In this document: piece by piece, positions 44,699-53,688 of the stretch | Layout: each line of letters starts with the position of its first letter | How positions within the stretch are numbered: the stretch's first letter is position 1 | Made by a program: the position numbers and the translations under genes | NCBI GenBank assembly: GCA_964492615.1 | Contig: CAZBKZ010000006.1 | Coordinates: 31,542-95,541, forward strand | DNA: 64,000 nucleotides | Direction of reading: 5' to 3' | Source: JAABTH01 sp964492615 | GTDB taxonomy: Bacteria > Bacillota > Dethiobacteria > DTU022 | The notes under the pieces: generated by a model | Told to the model about the DNA's origin: nothing | Database searches by the model: none | Seen by the model: the letters and a program-made list of their open reading frames with translations, nothing else

Positions 44699-45892
44699 TT
44701 ACAATATGATTTCCTGAAATACCTTATAGATAATTGACAGTCCTTCATCAATTTCACTTTCGCTTATTATTAACGGCGGCAGCAAACGCAAAGTGTTGTC
44801 GCCGATGGCATTGATTAACAGCCCTTCCTCCAAACATTGCTCATAAATCTTCTTAGCGGCAGGTTGATTGATTTCCAGGGCACACATCAACCCGAGACCC
44901 CGGTATTCCCCCTGAACGGCAGGAAACCGGGATATAAGGTCTTTCAACCCGTTTTCGAGCAGCTGCCCCTTTTTCTTCACCCCGGTCAGAAAACCTTCAG
45001 CTGTAATAATTTCCAATACTGCCCGGGCTGCTTCGCAAACAACTGCATTGCCGCCAAATGTTGAGGCGTGGTCACCCGGTTGAAAAATATCTTTATACTC
45101 TTCACTGGCAACCAGGGCACCGATAGGCAGCCCGCCGCCCAGACCCTTGGCCAAAGTAATAAGGTCGGGTTTAATCCCGTAGTTTTCAAATGCCCACAAG
45201 CTGCCTGTTCTACCCATCCCACACTGAATCTCATCAAATATCAGCAGGATTCCTTCACGATCACAGAGTTCGCGCAGACCCTTTAAAAAAGCGCTATCAG
45301 CAACGAATACTCCACCTTCACCCTGGATCGGTTCAAGCATAATGGCTGCCGTTTCCTGGTCAACCAGCGCATCAAATGAATCTATATCGTTAAAAATGCC
45401 GTAAGAAAAACCATCCAGCAGGGGAGTAAATGCCTTCCTGTATTTCAGCTGCCCCGTGGCGCTTAAAGTCGCCATGGTCCGGCCATGGAATGAACGCTCA
45501 GCTGCAACAATTTTGTAACGTCCGGGTTTGTTTTTGCGGGCCAGCTTAATCGCAGCCTCATTTGCCTCGGCCCCGCTGTTCGCAAAAAATACTTTACCTC
45601 CCGGCAAGGTTCTATCGACCAGTTCTGCAGCCAAAAGTGCCTGGGGGGCTGTATAGTAGAGGTTTGATGTATGGCTCAATATCCCGGCTTGCTTGCAAAT
45701 CACCTCCACTACTCCCGGGTGGCAGTGCCCCACTACATTAACAGCCAGGCCGCCCAGAAAATCGAGGTATTTTTTACCCTCTTCATCCCATAAGTATGCC
45801 CCTTCTCCCCTGGCCAGATTTGGAGTGATACCGGGCTGCCGGCTATAAGTGTTAATAATGTATTTGCTTTCAAGATCTTCAATTCTGCCCAT
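44699..45892 (-). CDS. argD: Acetylornithine aminotransferase
   Basis: A class III PLP enzyme that converts N-acetylglutamate semialdehyde to N-acetylornithine. From ATG at 45892, 6 bases behind GGGAG, it is 397 residues. Marks include SGAEANEAAIKLAR (about 104-117), FHGRT, IFDEIQCGMGRTG (about 218-230) and the PLP lysine in ITLAKGLGGGLPIGA. A GTG one codon earlier is too close to the ribosome site. Confidence 0.95.
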   Translation of the reverse strand: MGRIEDLESKYIINTYSRQPGITPNLARGEGAYLWDEEGKKYLDFLGGLAVNVVGHCHPGVVEVICKQAGILSHTSNLYYTAPQALLAAELVDRTLPGGKVFFANSGAEANEAAIKLARKNKPGRYKIVAAERSFHGRTMATLSATGQLKYRKAFTPLLDGFSYGIFNDIDSFDALVDQETAAIMLEPIQGEGGVFVADSAFLKGLRELCDREGILLIFDEIQCGMGRTGSLWAFENYGIKPDLITLAKGLGGGLPIGALVASEEYKDIFQPGDHASTFGGNAVVCEAARAVLEIITAEGFLTGVKKKGQLLENGLKDLISRFPAVQGEYRGLGLMCALEINQPAAKKIYEQCLEEGLLINAIGDNTLRLLPPLIISESEIDEGLSIIYKVFQEIIL

Positions 45893-45915
45893 CACAATCT
45901 CCCTTCTTACAGTTT

Positions 45916-46815
45916 TTATCTGGTTACCATCGTACCAACCCCGGCATCGGTAAATATCTCCAGGATCAATGAATGGGGCACCCTGCCGTCAATAATGTGT
46001 GTTCGGCGCACCCCGCCGTCAAGAGCCATCAGGCAGGACTCGACCTTGGGAATCATGCCTCCGCTGATTTCACCATTCATAATCATCGCTCTAATCTCGC
46101 GGCGTTTGATTGCAGAGATAAATTCAACTGAACCTTCTTCTTCCCGGTAAATGCCGTCCACATCAGTCAACACAATCATTTTTTCCGCTTTTAGTGAAAC
46201 TGCCAGCTCACCAGCCACATAGTCGGCATTAATGTTCAGGCTTTCACCGTTTAAACCAGCGCCTATCGAGGAAATTACCGGTATATAACCGCTTTCGCTA
46301 AGGTTAAATATTGGATCGGGATCAATCTGAATGATTTCACCGACCCGCCCCAGATCGACCTTTTCATTACCCGTTTCACCATTCACCTTAACCTTGTCTT
46401 TACGCCGGGCCTGCAGAAATCCGGCATCACGGCCGCTGAGACCAATTGCCTTTGCTCCCTGGCGATTAAAGAGACTGACAATGTGCTGGTTAACTTTACC
46501 CATTAAAACCATCTCTACTATTTCCATGGTCTCGTCATCGGTTACCCGGAGCCCATTAACAAAGCGAGGCTCTTTCCCCAGTTTAGCCATTACCTGGTTT
46601 ACTTCTTTCCCTCCACCGTGAACCAAAACAGGCTTAATACCGATATATTTCATTAAAACAAGGTCAAGAATAACAGTATCCATCAGGTCAGGGCTGACCA
46701 TTGCCTGCCCCCCGTATTTAACAACAAAATATTTTCCCGCATAAGCACGCATATAAGGCAGCGCCTCTACCAGAACTTCAGCCTTCGGTATACTTTTCAG
46801 GGCTTCCTGGTTCAT
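45916..46815 (-). CDS. argB: Acetylglutamate kinase
   Basis: Phosphorylates N-acetylglutamate. The 299 residues have VVKYGGQAM (about 31-39), VHGGGKEVN (about 64-72) and VLTDVDGIY near residue 213. The N-terminal helix (about 1-20) before the kinase core is typical of arginine-inhibited, hexameric forms, so feedback inhibition by arginine is likely. ATG follows AAGAGG. Confidence 0.96.
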   Translation of the reverse strand: MNQEALKSIPKAEVLVEALPYMRAYAGKYFVVKYGGQAMVSPDLMDTVILDLVLMKYIGIKPVLVHGGGKEVNQVMAKLGKEPRFVNGLRVTDDETMEIVEMVLMGKVNQHIVSLFNRQGAKAIGLSGRDAGFLQARRKDKVKVNGETGNEKVDLGRVGEIIQIDPDPIFNLSESGYIPVISSIGAGLNGESLNINADYVAGELAVSLKAEKMIVLTDVDGIYREEEGSVEFISAIKRREIRAMIMNGEISGGMIPKVESCLMALDGGVRRTHIIDGRVPHSLILEIFTDAGVGTMVTR

Positions 46816-46832
46816 TACTGTAACCTCTTTTC

Positions 46833-48053
46833 CTAACTACGGTAATTACTGTTGATGCTGATATATTCATGGCTTAAATCTGTGCCCCAGGCTTTAACCT
46901 CGGCCGGACCAATTTTCAGGTCTATTACTACCGATATATCTCTCATCTCCAGTACTTTTTTCATTTTATCTTCGTCAAACGGAACAGCCCCGCCATTCTG
47001 GGCTACCTGGTAGGGACCAATATAAATATCAACTGTATTAGGATCAAACGGAACTCCGGCATAACCGAGAGCAGCGATTATCCTGCCCCAGTTTGCATCT
47101 TCACCGTAAAATGCCGTTTTTACCAGGGGGGAATTAAGCACTGAGCGGGCCATTACCCGGGCCCCGGCCTGGTCGGCCGCTCCCCTTATTTTCAGGGTAA
47201 TCAGCTTGGTCAGCCCTTCACCATCTTCGACTATCTGCATGGCCAGTTCGCGGCAGACCATGCCCAGCATTTTGCGGAATGGTTCGTAAAAAACACTCTC
47301 CTCACAAACTTCCACGCCTTCAGCCGCCCCGTTAGCAATAACCATAGCTGTATCATTGGTTGAAGTGTCTCCATCTACGGTTATTACATTAAACGATTGA
47401 TCGGCAGCCTCGCTAAATAGTTTTTGCAGCAGTTCACGCTCAATCCTGACATCGGTTACAAGAAATCCGAGCATAGTAGCCATATTGGGGCAAATCATTC
47501 CCGAGCCCTTGGCCATGCCCCCGATAGTAAATTCGCCTTCCGGCAGTGTGCAGCGGTATGCGGAAAGCTTAATTTTGGTATCGGTAGTCAGTATTGCTTC
47601 CGCTGCATCCCGGTCAGCTGCCGGCCCTTCATTTAAAACATGGACTATTGCCGCCAGACCCTTGTTGATTATATTCATCGGCATCGGTTCACCTATAACT
47701 CCTGTTGAACAAACCATAACCTGGCCGTCCTCCACGCCCAAGGCGCCTCCGGTATTAGCCGCCATAACGTGGGCATCACGCATACCCTTATCACCCGTGC
47801 AGGCATTGGCATTGCCGCTGTTGATAACTATCGCCCTAATAGGGTTCTCCAGGTGATTCCGGCATAAATTCACCGGAGCAGCCTTAACCTGGTTACTGGT
47901 GAAAACTGCCGCTGCAACTGCATCATATTCGCTGTAAATAAGGGCAAGATCTTTTTTATCGCGCTTGATACCGCAGGCGATCCCGGCCGCTTTATAACCA
48001 CGGGCAGCAGTCACACCCCTGTTATCAAGTTTTGTCAGATTAACCTCTTTCAC
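46833..48053 (-). CDS. argJ: Bifunctional ornithine acetyltransferase / N-acetylglutamate synthase
   Basis: Recycles the acetyl group from acetylornithine to glutamate. The 406-residue precursor is expected to cleave itself before Thr in PNMATMLGF (about 187-195). NSGNANACTG (about 78-87) and SSCN-type nucleotide segments match the family. Together with argB, argC and argD it forms the cyclic pathway, so a separate argA is not required. Start is GTG behind GGAGGTG. Confidence 0.96.
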   Translation of the reverse strand: MKEVNLTKLDNRGVTAARGYKAAGIACGIKRDKKDLALIYSEYDAVAAAVFTSNQVKAAPVNLCRNHLENPIRAIVINSGNANACTGDKGMRDAHVMAANTGGALGVEDGQVMVCSTGVIGEPMPMNIINKGLAAIVHVLNEGPAADRDAAEAILTTDTKIKLSAYRCTLPEGEFTIGGMAKGSGMICPNMATMLGFLVTDVRIERELLQKLFSEAADQSFNVITVDGDTSTNDTAMVIANGAAEGVEVCEESVFYEPFRKMLGMVCRELAMQIVEDGEGLTKLITLKIRGAADQAGARVMARSVLNSPLVKTAFYGEDANWGRIIAALGYAGVPFDPNTVDIYIGPYQVAQNGGAVPFDEDKMKKVLEMRDISVVIDLKIGPAEVKAWGTDLSHEYISINSNYRS

Positions 48054-48092
48054 GAAAACACCTCCGGCATAAATAAAATAAATATAAAACAG

Positions 48093-49127
48093 TTAAAGGG
48101 CCAGCTGGCCCAGCCCTGCCTCCTGGGGCAGACCAAGCATGACATTCATGTTCTGCACAGCCTGTCCGGACGCTCCCTTAACCAGGTTATCAATAGCTGA
48201 AATTAGAATAACCCGATTTGTGCGTTCATCGTATTTCAGAGCAAGATCACAAAAATTAGTTCCCCGCACCATGCGGGTTTCAGGCAGCATAACGCCGCTT
48301 AAAACGCGAACAAACGGACAATTTTTATAAAAATCTTCATAAAGCTCAAGTAGAACTTTTTCATTTATATCCCCGCCCGGTTCGCAATAAATTGTACTAA
48401 GGATTCCCCGGACCATCGGTACCAGGTGCGGCGTAAAAGTAACCTTCAAATTTTCACCGGCTATACGGCCCAGTTCCTGTTCAATTTCTGCTGTGTGCTG
48501 GTGGCTGGCTACCCGGTAAGCCTTGAAGTTTTCCGTGCAATCAGGAAAATGAAAAGCCTGCTTCGGACTTCTTCCAGCCCCGGATACTCCCGACTTCGAA
48601 TCTATAATGATTGAACCGGTCTTGATTGCTTTTTCCCTGAGCAGGGGAGCCAGGGCAAGCAAAATACTGGTCGGGTAACATCCCGGGTTGGCAATAAAAG
48701 AGGAACCGCTGATTTCAGCGCTGTAAAGCTCAGGCAGGCCGTAAACAGCCCTGCCTAAAAGATTGACAGCAGGGTGAACGAGATTATACCAGGTTAGGTA
48801 AAGCGCTTTGTCAAGGAGCCTGAAATCGGCGCTCAAGTCGATTATTTTATATCCGGAGTCGAGAAGCTCTGAAACAACCGGGGCTGATTTTCCATGGGGC
48901 AGTGCACAGAAGACTATATCAATATCTTCAGGAATCTGGTCTGCCTTCATCTGCTGCAGTTTCAGGTCAACCTGTCCGTAAAACTGGGGGTGCACCTCGC
49001 TATAACTCTTACCGGCACTACTGCCCGAGCTTAAAAATACAGGGTCCGCGCCAGGATGACCGTTTAGTAAACGAACAAGCTCAACACCTGTATAACCGGT
49101 TGCCCCTAAAACTGCTGCCTTAATCAT
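48093..49127 (-). CDS. argC: N-acetyl-gamma-glutamyl-phosphate reductase
   Basis: NADPH-dependent reductase of arginine synthesis. From ATG 49127, behind GAGGGA, it is 344 residues. It has the Rossmann motif AVLGATGYTGVELVRLL at the N-terminus, FCALPHG (about 70-76) and the active-site Cys in FIANPGCYPTS (about 142-152). The open frame upstream runs through the T-box leader and is not coding. First gene of argC-argJ-argB-argD-argG-argH; argF is not in the window. Confidence 0.96.
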   Translation of the reverse strand: MIKAAVLGATGYTGVELVRLLNGHPGADPVFLSSGSSAGKSYSEVHPQFYGQVDLKLQQMKADQIPEDIDIVFCALPHGKSAPVVSELLDSGYKIIDLSADFRLLDKALYLTWYNLVHPAVNLLGRAVYGLPELYSAEISGSSFIANPGCYPTSILLALAPLLREKAIKTGSIIIDSKSGVSGAGRSPKQAFHFPDCTENFKAYRVASHQHTAEIEQELGRIAGENLKVTFTPHLVPMVRGILSTIYCEPGGDINEKVLLELYEDFYKNCPFVRVLSGVMLPETRMVRGTNFCDLALKYDERTNRVILISAIDNLVKGASGQAVQNMNVMLGLPQEAGLGQLAL

Positions 49128-49149
49128 CAGTAATTCCCTCCAAAATAAA

Positions 49150-49421
49150 TTAAGCCCTTCGTCCTTTAAAGGACGAAGGGCTCGCGGTACCACCTTTATT
49201 GATCGGCAAACATGTGCCGACCCTCTTAAACCGTTTTCACAGAAAACGGCCTTGATAACGGTATAAAACCGGGCCAGCCTACACACCGGTGTTGCACCGG
49301 CTTCAACCGCCACCTCCGGGGTGCGCTTCACCGCCTGCTTCAGGTCCGGACTTTCACCAACTCCGGCTCGCTGCCACCACCACAGAACGGATACTCTCCC
49401 CATCACGGGTTTTACAATATT
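49150..49421 (-). promoter_or_regulatory. Arginine-specific T-box leader of the arg operon
   Basis: On the minus strand the core GGTGGTACCGCG lies at 49184-49195, followed by a strong terminator stem (49153-49182) and a T-rich tail. Stem I closes with GGGG (49398-49401) against CCCC (49318-49321). The specifier loop has AGTA on one side and GAAG-CGC-A on the other, so the specifier is CGC, an Arg codon, at 49323-49325. N of the TGGN bulge is T, pairing with discriminator A. Uncharged tRNA-Arg would switch on the downstream genes, in line with their function. Confidence 0.95.
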
Positions 49422-49428
49422 GTTTAAA

Positions 49429-49456
49429 ATTTTAACACACGCTGACGATATGTCAA
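49429..49456 (-). promoter_or_regulatory. Promoter of the arg operon
   Basis: On the minus strand TTGACA (49451-49456), 16-base spacer, TAAAAT (49429-49434). The start near 49421 is just before stem I of the T-box. It lies only about 20 bases after the preceding carboxyltransferase stop, with no clear terminator between. Confidence 0.8.
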
Positions 49457-49477
49457 TAGGTTTTTTATTTTTTTATT

Positions 49478-51019
49478 TTATAACGGGATATTCCCGTGTT
49501 TACGCATCAGACGCTGTTCCTGCTTGTTGGCAGCCATATCAAGGCCCCTGATAATAAAGTCTCGCGTATCGCGAGGATCAATAACCTCATCAATCCAGCC
49601 CCTGGCCGCGGCAATATACGGGTTAGCATACTTTTCCCGGTAATTCTCTACCAGTTCTGTACGTTTTGCATTTTTATCCCCGGCTTCCTCAATATCACGC
49701 CTGTTAACAATATTAACCGCGCCTTCGGGGCCCATTACCGCAATTTCCGCTGTCGGCCAGGCAAGACAGAAATCTGCACCGAGCGAGCGTGAATCCATGG
49801 CTATGTAGGCGCCTCCATAAGCTTTGCGCAGGATAACCGATACCTGGGGTACAGTAGCCTCAGAATAGGCATAAAGCAGTTTAGCCCCATGACGAATAAT
49901 ACCACCCCATTCCTGTTCAACCCCGGGCAGGTAGCCGGGAACATCAACAAAAGTAACCAGGGGCAGGTTAAAACTGTCGCAGAAACGGACAAAACGGGCA
50001 ATTTTATCAGAAGAATTTATATCCAGGCAGCCTGCTTTAACCTGGGGCTGGTTGGCTATTACACCTACCGCTTTTCCATTCATACGGGCAAAACCAATAA
50101 CAGCATTTTGCGCATACCCGGCATGCACTTCAAAAAGTTCGCTGCCGTCAACCACCCTTTTGATTACTTCCCGCACATCGTATGACTTGTTCGGGTTGGC
50201 TGGAATCAAGGTGATTAAATCATCCTGGTTCAGTTCGGGTTCGCGCGGTTCGGCTGCCGGCGGATCGTCAATATTATTGGAGGGCAGGAAGCTGAGAAGT
50301 TTGCGGATCTGGCCGAAACAATCCTGCTCATTCTCGGCAAAAAAGTGGGCTACTCCGCTGGTATTGTTGTGAGCTGCCGCTCCACCCAGTTCTTCGGCTG
50401 AAACAGTCTCTCCTGTTACCGCTTTAATTACCTGCGGGCCGGTAATAAACATATTACCGATACCGCTGACCATGAAAACAAAATCGGTAATAGCCGGTGA
50501 ATAAACCGCCCCCCCGGCGCAGGGACCCATGATCACAGAAAGCTGGGGAATAACACCCGAGCATAAAGTATTACGGAAAAATATATCGCCATAACCATCC
50601 AGGGCATATACCCCTTCCTGGATGCGGGCGCCGCCTGAATCATTAAGCCCGATTACCGGGGCACCGTTCTGTGCTGCCAGATCCAGTACACGGCATATTT
50701 TTGCAGCATGCGCTTCGCCAAGCGACCCGCCGGCCACTGTAAAGTCCTGGGCAAAAACAAAAATTTTCCGGCCTTCTACAGTGCCATATCCTGTCACCAC
50801 ACCTTCACCGGGGTTGGGATAGTCAAGACTGCTGGCATCTTCAAGGCCTTTCTGGGTAAATGTTCCCACCTCTACAAAGCTGCCCTTGTCCAGAAGGCAT
50901 TCCAGCCTTTCCCTTGCTGTCATCTTACCTTTCTCGTATTGATCGGCTATGCGCTTTTCACCACCTCCGGCAAGAGTTCGGCGCCTTCTTTCTTCAAGGT
51001 GCTTCATCTTTTCTTCCAT
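49478..51019 (-). CDS. Methylmalonyl-CoA/propionyl-CoA carboxyltransferase subunit
   Basis: A biotin-dependent carboxyltransferase of 513 residues that moves CO2 between carboxybiotin and propionyl-CoA/methylmalonyl-CoA. Two crotonase-like halves are visible: the first with GGARIQEGV (about 108-116) and the second with PGYLPG (about 352-357) and MGPEGAVNI. No biotin carrier or decarboxylase membrane subunit is adjacent, so decarboxylase (mmdA), carboxylase beta (pccB) and transcarboxylase 12S roles cannot be told apart. ATG at 51019 is preferred over a TTG seven codons earlier. Last gene of the methylmalonyl operon. Confidence 0.9.
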   Translation of the reverse strand: MEEKMKHLEERRRRTLAGGGEKRIADQYEKGKMTARERLECLLDKGSFVEVGTFTQKGLEDASSLDYPNPGEGVVTGYGTVEGRKIFVFAQDFTVAGGSLGEAHAAKICRVLDLAAQNGAPVIGLNDSGGARIQEGVYALDGYGDIFFRNTLCSGVIPQLSVIMGPCAGGAVYSPAITDFVFMVSGIGNMFITGPQVIKAVTGETVSAEELGGAAAHNNTSGVAHFFAENEQDCFGQIRKLLSFLPSNNIDDPPAAEPREPELNQDDLITLIPANPNKSYDVREVIKRVVDGSELFEVHAGYAQNAVIGFARMNGKAVGVIANQPQVKAGCLDINSSDKIARFVRFCDSFNLPLVTFVDVPGYLPGVEQEWGGIIRHGAKLLYAYSEATVPQVSVILRKAYGGAYIAMDSRSLGADFCLAWPTAEIAVMGPEGAVNIVNRRDIEEAGDKNAKRTELVENYREKYANPYIAAARGWIDEVIDPRDTRDFIIRGLDMAANKQEQRLMRKHGNIPL

Positions 51020-51076
51020 ATCGTTCACCACTTTCTGCAATTATTAACTAAAGATACAACATATTGTTCTATAATA

Positions 51077-51478
51077 CTATTCGCGTTCGCAAAGCTCAAC
51101 CAGGACTCCGCCGGTTGATTTGGGATGGAGAAAGGCAATTCTTGCTCCCCCGGCCCCGTAGCGTGGTTTTTCATCAATCAGGGCAACACCCTGTTCTTTC
51201 AACCTGGCAAGCTTTTCTTCCAGGTTTTGAACCCTGAAAGCCAGGTGGTGAACACCCTGGCCTTTTTTCTCAATAAACTTTCCAACCGGACTATCGGCAA
51301 CCGTGGGCTCAAGCAGTTCCAGTTTGCTTTCCCCGATCGGGAAAAAAGCGACTTTAACTTTTTGTTCTTCGACCACTTCAGTTCCCTTGAATTCAAGGTT
51401 GAGCTGATCGCGGTAAAACTGCATCGTTTTTTCAAGATCGCTCACTGCAATTCCGATATGATCAATCTTATCAAGCAC
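51077..51478 (-). CDS. mce: Methylmalonyl-CoA epimerase
   Basis: Interconverts (S)- and (R)-methylmalonyl-CoA. A 133-residue vicinal-oxygen-chelate fold with metal ligands in KIDHIGIAV (His near residue 6), LELLEP and VHHLAFRV, and a final Glu in VLVELCE. GTG at 51478, 6 bases behind AGGGGTG, is preferred over the GTG three codons earlier, which overlaps that site. It bridges the mutase and the carboxyltransferase in the pathway and on the DNA. Confidence 0.93.
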   Translation of the reverse strand: MLDKIDHIGIAVSDLEKTMQFYRDQLNLEFKGTEVVEEQKVKVAFFPIGESKLELLEPTVADSPVGKFIEKKGQGVHHLAFRVQNLEEKLARLKEQGVALIDEKPRYGAGGARIAFLHPKSTGGVLVELCERE

Positions 51479-51504
51479 ATTATTCACCCCTATACGCTAA
51501 TTAA

Positions 51505-51900
51505 CTAGCTGACGTTCTCTTTGATAAAATTTATTATCTCCCCGGTAGAAGAACCAGGAGTGAATACTTCAGACACCCCGTGCTCCTTCAGGTAGACAAT
51601 GTCTTCCCTGGGGATAATCCCGCCGACAACAACAATTATATCACTGCTCTCCTGCTCATGCAGCATTTCAACCACCGGCGGTATTAACTGCATATGCGCA
51701 CCCGAAAGAATTGACAGTCCGATTACCCGGACATCTTCCTGCAGGGCAGTTTCCACGATTTGTTCCGGTGTCTGTCTCAATCCGGTATATATAACCTCCA
51801 TGCCGGCATCACGCAGCGCCTGTGCCACAACTTTTGCCCCGCGGTCATGACCGTCAAGTCCAATTTTTCCCACGAGCACCCGCAACGGTTTATCAGCCAA
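51505..51900 (-). CDS. mcmB: Methylmalonyl-CoA mutase, B12-binding subunit
   Basis: A 131-residue cobalamin-binding domain as a separate chain. The base-off ligand motif is GLDGHDRGAKVV (about 13-24, DxHxxG), followed by LSILSGAHM (about 62-70) and VVGGIIP and the C-terminal FTPGSSTGEI. It associates with the large subunit encoded next. TTG start is 9 bases behind GGAGG. Split large/B12 subunits are usual in archaea and in propionate-oxidising Clostridia. Confidence 0.94.
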   Translation of the reverse strand: MADKPLRVLVGKIGLDGHDRGAKVVAQALRDAGMEVIYTGLRQTPEQIVETALQEDVRVIGLSILSGAHMQLIPPVVEMLHEQESSDIIVVVGGIIPREDIVYLKEHGVSEVFTPGSSTGEIINFIKENVS

Positions 51901-51939
51901 CTACATCAACCTCCTCAGGCAAACATAATTATAATCAAC

Positions 51940-53613
51940 CTACATGGTAATTTGTTGTTGATATTCTCCAAATACATCTCTCAGCACACCGCAAATCTCT
52001 CCCAGGGTAGCATAAGACCTAACTGCAGTTAATATGTACGGCATCAGGTTGTCACTGCCCTGGGCTGCTTTGCGCAGGCCCTGTAACGCTTCTGCCACAT
52101 CACCCTGGTTCCTGCTCAGGCGCACCTCTTTCAGTCTCTCAACCTGGCGCTGGCTTGTCGCAGGATCCATTTTCAACAGGTCTATCGGCTGATCACCGCT
52201 GGTGGTAAAGCGATTGACTCCGACCACCACACGCTCTTCAGACTCAACCTCTTTCTGGTATCGATAAGCACTGGCTTGGATTTCTTTCTGAACGAAGCCC
52301 TTTTCAATTGCTTCTACCGCGCCTCCAATGTCATCGATACGTTTGATGTAATGCCAAACTTCGTCTTCGATATGATCAGTCAGGGTTTCTATAAAATACG
52401 ATCCTCCAAGCGGATCAACTGTATCGGTTGCCCCGATCTCATAACCAATAACCTGCTGGGTACGCAAGGCCAGCAGAACCGAGTGCTCGCTCGGCAGAGC
52501 CAGCGCTTCATCGCGCGAATTGGTATGCAGCGACTGGGTGCCGCCAAGCACCGCGCTAAGCGCCTGAAAAGCCACACGCATAATGTTCACATCAGGCTGT
52601 TGAGCTGTCAGCGTACAACCTGCTGTCTGGGTGTGGAAACGCAGCATCATCGAACGGGGATTCTTTGCCCCGAAGCGTTCCTTCATCAACTTGGCCCAGA
52701 TACGCCTGGCAGCCCTGAACTTGGCAATTTCCTCGAAGAAATTGGAGTGGGCGTTAAAGAAAAAAGAAAGACGAGGCGCAAACTTATCAACCTCCAATCC
52801 GGCTTCGAGCGCCGCATCTACATAAGCAATAGCATTGCACAAGGTAAAGGCAACTTCCTGCACTGCCGTGGAGCCGGCTTCCCTGATATGGTAACCGCTG
52901 ATGCTGATCGTATTCCAGGTGGGGATATGTTCGCCTGCATAGGCAAATATATCAACGATCAGACGCATAGATTCGCGGGGCGGGAATATGTAAGTGCCGC
53001 GCGCCACATATTCCTTCAAAATATCGTTCTGTATGGTTCCGCTAATTTTATCCATAGCAACACCCTGTTTTTCGGCCACGACCATATACATAGCCAGCAG
53101 CACTGCTGCCGGGGCATTGATAGTCATCGAAGTGCTGACCCTGTCCAGGGGTATTTTTTCCATTAATATTTCCATGTCTGCCAGGGTGTCGATAGCCACC
53201 CCCACCTTACCCACCTCACCACGGGCCAGGGGATGATCGGAATCGTAGCCGATCTGGGTTGGCAAGTCGAAAGCAACACTCAGCCCGGTCTGACCCTGAT
53301 CCAGCAGGTACCTGAACCTGGTATTGGTTTCCTCCGCACTGCCAAAACCGGCATACTGGCGCATGGTCCAAAGCCTGCCCCTGTACATGGTTGGCTGAAT
53401 CCCGCGGGTATAAGGGTATTCTCCGGGCCAGCCCAGTTTATCCATGTAATTAAACTTTTCCAGGTCAAGCGGATCATAAACAGTCTGCAGGGCGAGATCC
53501 GATTCAAGCTTGAAAGCTTTTCTCTCAGGATATTTCTCCAATGTTTTTTGCAGCTTTTCCTGCCACTCGTCTTTAGCCTTTTGTTTCATTTCTTTGTTAT
53601 CATTTTCACACAC
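51940..53613 (-). CDS. mcmA: Methylmalonyl-CoA mutase, large (catalytic) subunit
   Basis: A TIM-barrel mutase of 557 residues lacking the B12 domain, which is supplied by the next gene. MRQYAGFGSAEETN (about 84-97) keeps the Tyr that marks methylmalonyl-CoA rather than isobutyryl-CoA mutases, and QNDILKEYVARGTYIFPP keeps the substrate Arg. SVAFDLPTQIGYDSDHP and RFHTQTAGCTLTAQQP are further family marks. Start is GTG; the AAAGGAGG site is somewhat distant (about 13 bases). It links succinyl-CoA to (R)-methylmalonyl-CoA. Confidence 0.95.
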   Translation of the reverse strand: MCENDNKEMKQKAKDEWQEKLQKTLEKYPERKAFKLESDLALQTVYDPLDLEKFNYMDKLGWPGEYPYTRGIQPTMYRGRLWTMRQYAGFGSAEETNTRFRYLLDQGQTGLSVAFDLPTQIGYDSDHPLARGEVGKVGVAIDTLADMEILMEKIPLDRVSTSMTINAPAAVLLAMYMVVAEKQGVAMDKISGTIQNDILKEYVARGTYIFPPRESMRLIVDIFAYAGEHIPTWNTISISGYHIREAGSTAVQEVAFTLCNAIAYVDAALEAGLEVDKFAPRLSFFFNAHSNFFEEIAKFRAARRIWAKLMKERFGAKNPRSMMLRFHTQTAGCTLTAQQPDVNIMRVAFQALSAVLGGTQSLHTNSRDEALALPSEHSVLLALRTQQVIGYEIGATDTVDPLGGSYFIETLTDHIEDEVWHYIKRIDDIGGAVEAIEKGFVQKEIQASAYRYQKEVESEERVVVGVNRFTTSGDQPIDLLKMDPATSQRQVERLKEVRLSRNQGDVAEALQGLRKAAQGSDNLMPYILTAVRSYATLGEICGVLRDVFGEYQQQITM

Positions 53614-53688
53614 CTGCTTACAGGCCTCCTTTCATGCAGCTCTTCATAACCGGGTCCGTTAGCTAACCGGCCGGATTGAATTGAGCTG

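Noticed and set aside
49128..49406. N-terminal extension of argC by 93 codons
   Set aside because: This stretch is the arginine T-box leader; the encoded residues have no ArgC homology and ATG 49127 has a good ribosome site.
52276..53166. Plus-strand frame of 296 codons opposite mcmA
   Set aside because: It is fully antisense to a conserved gene, with unlikely composition (many His, Cys and rare stretches); a shadow of codon bias.
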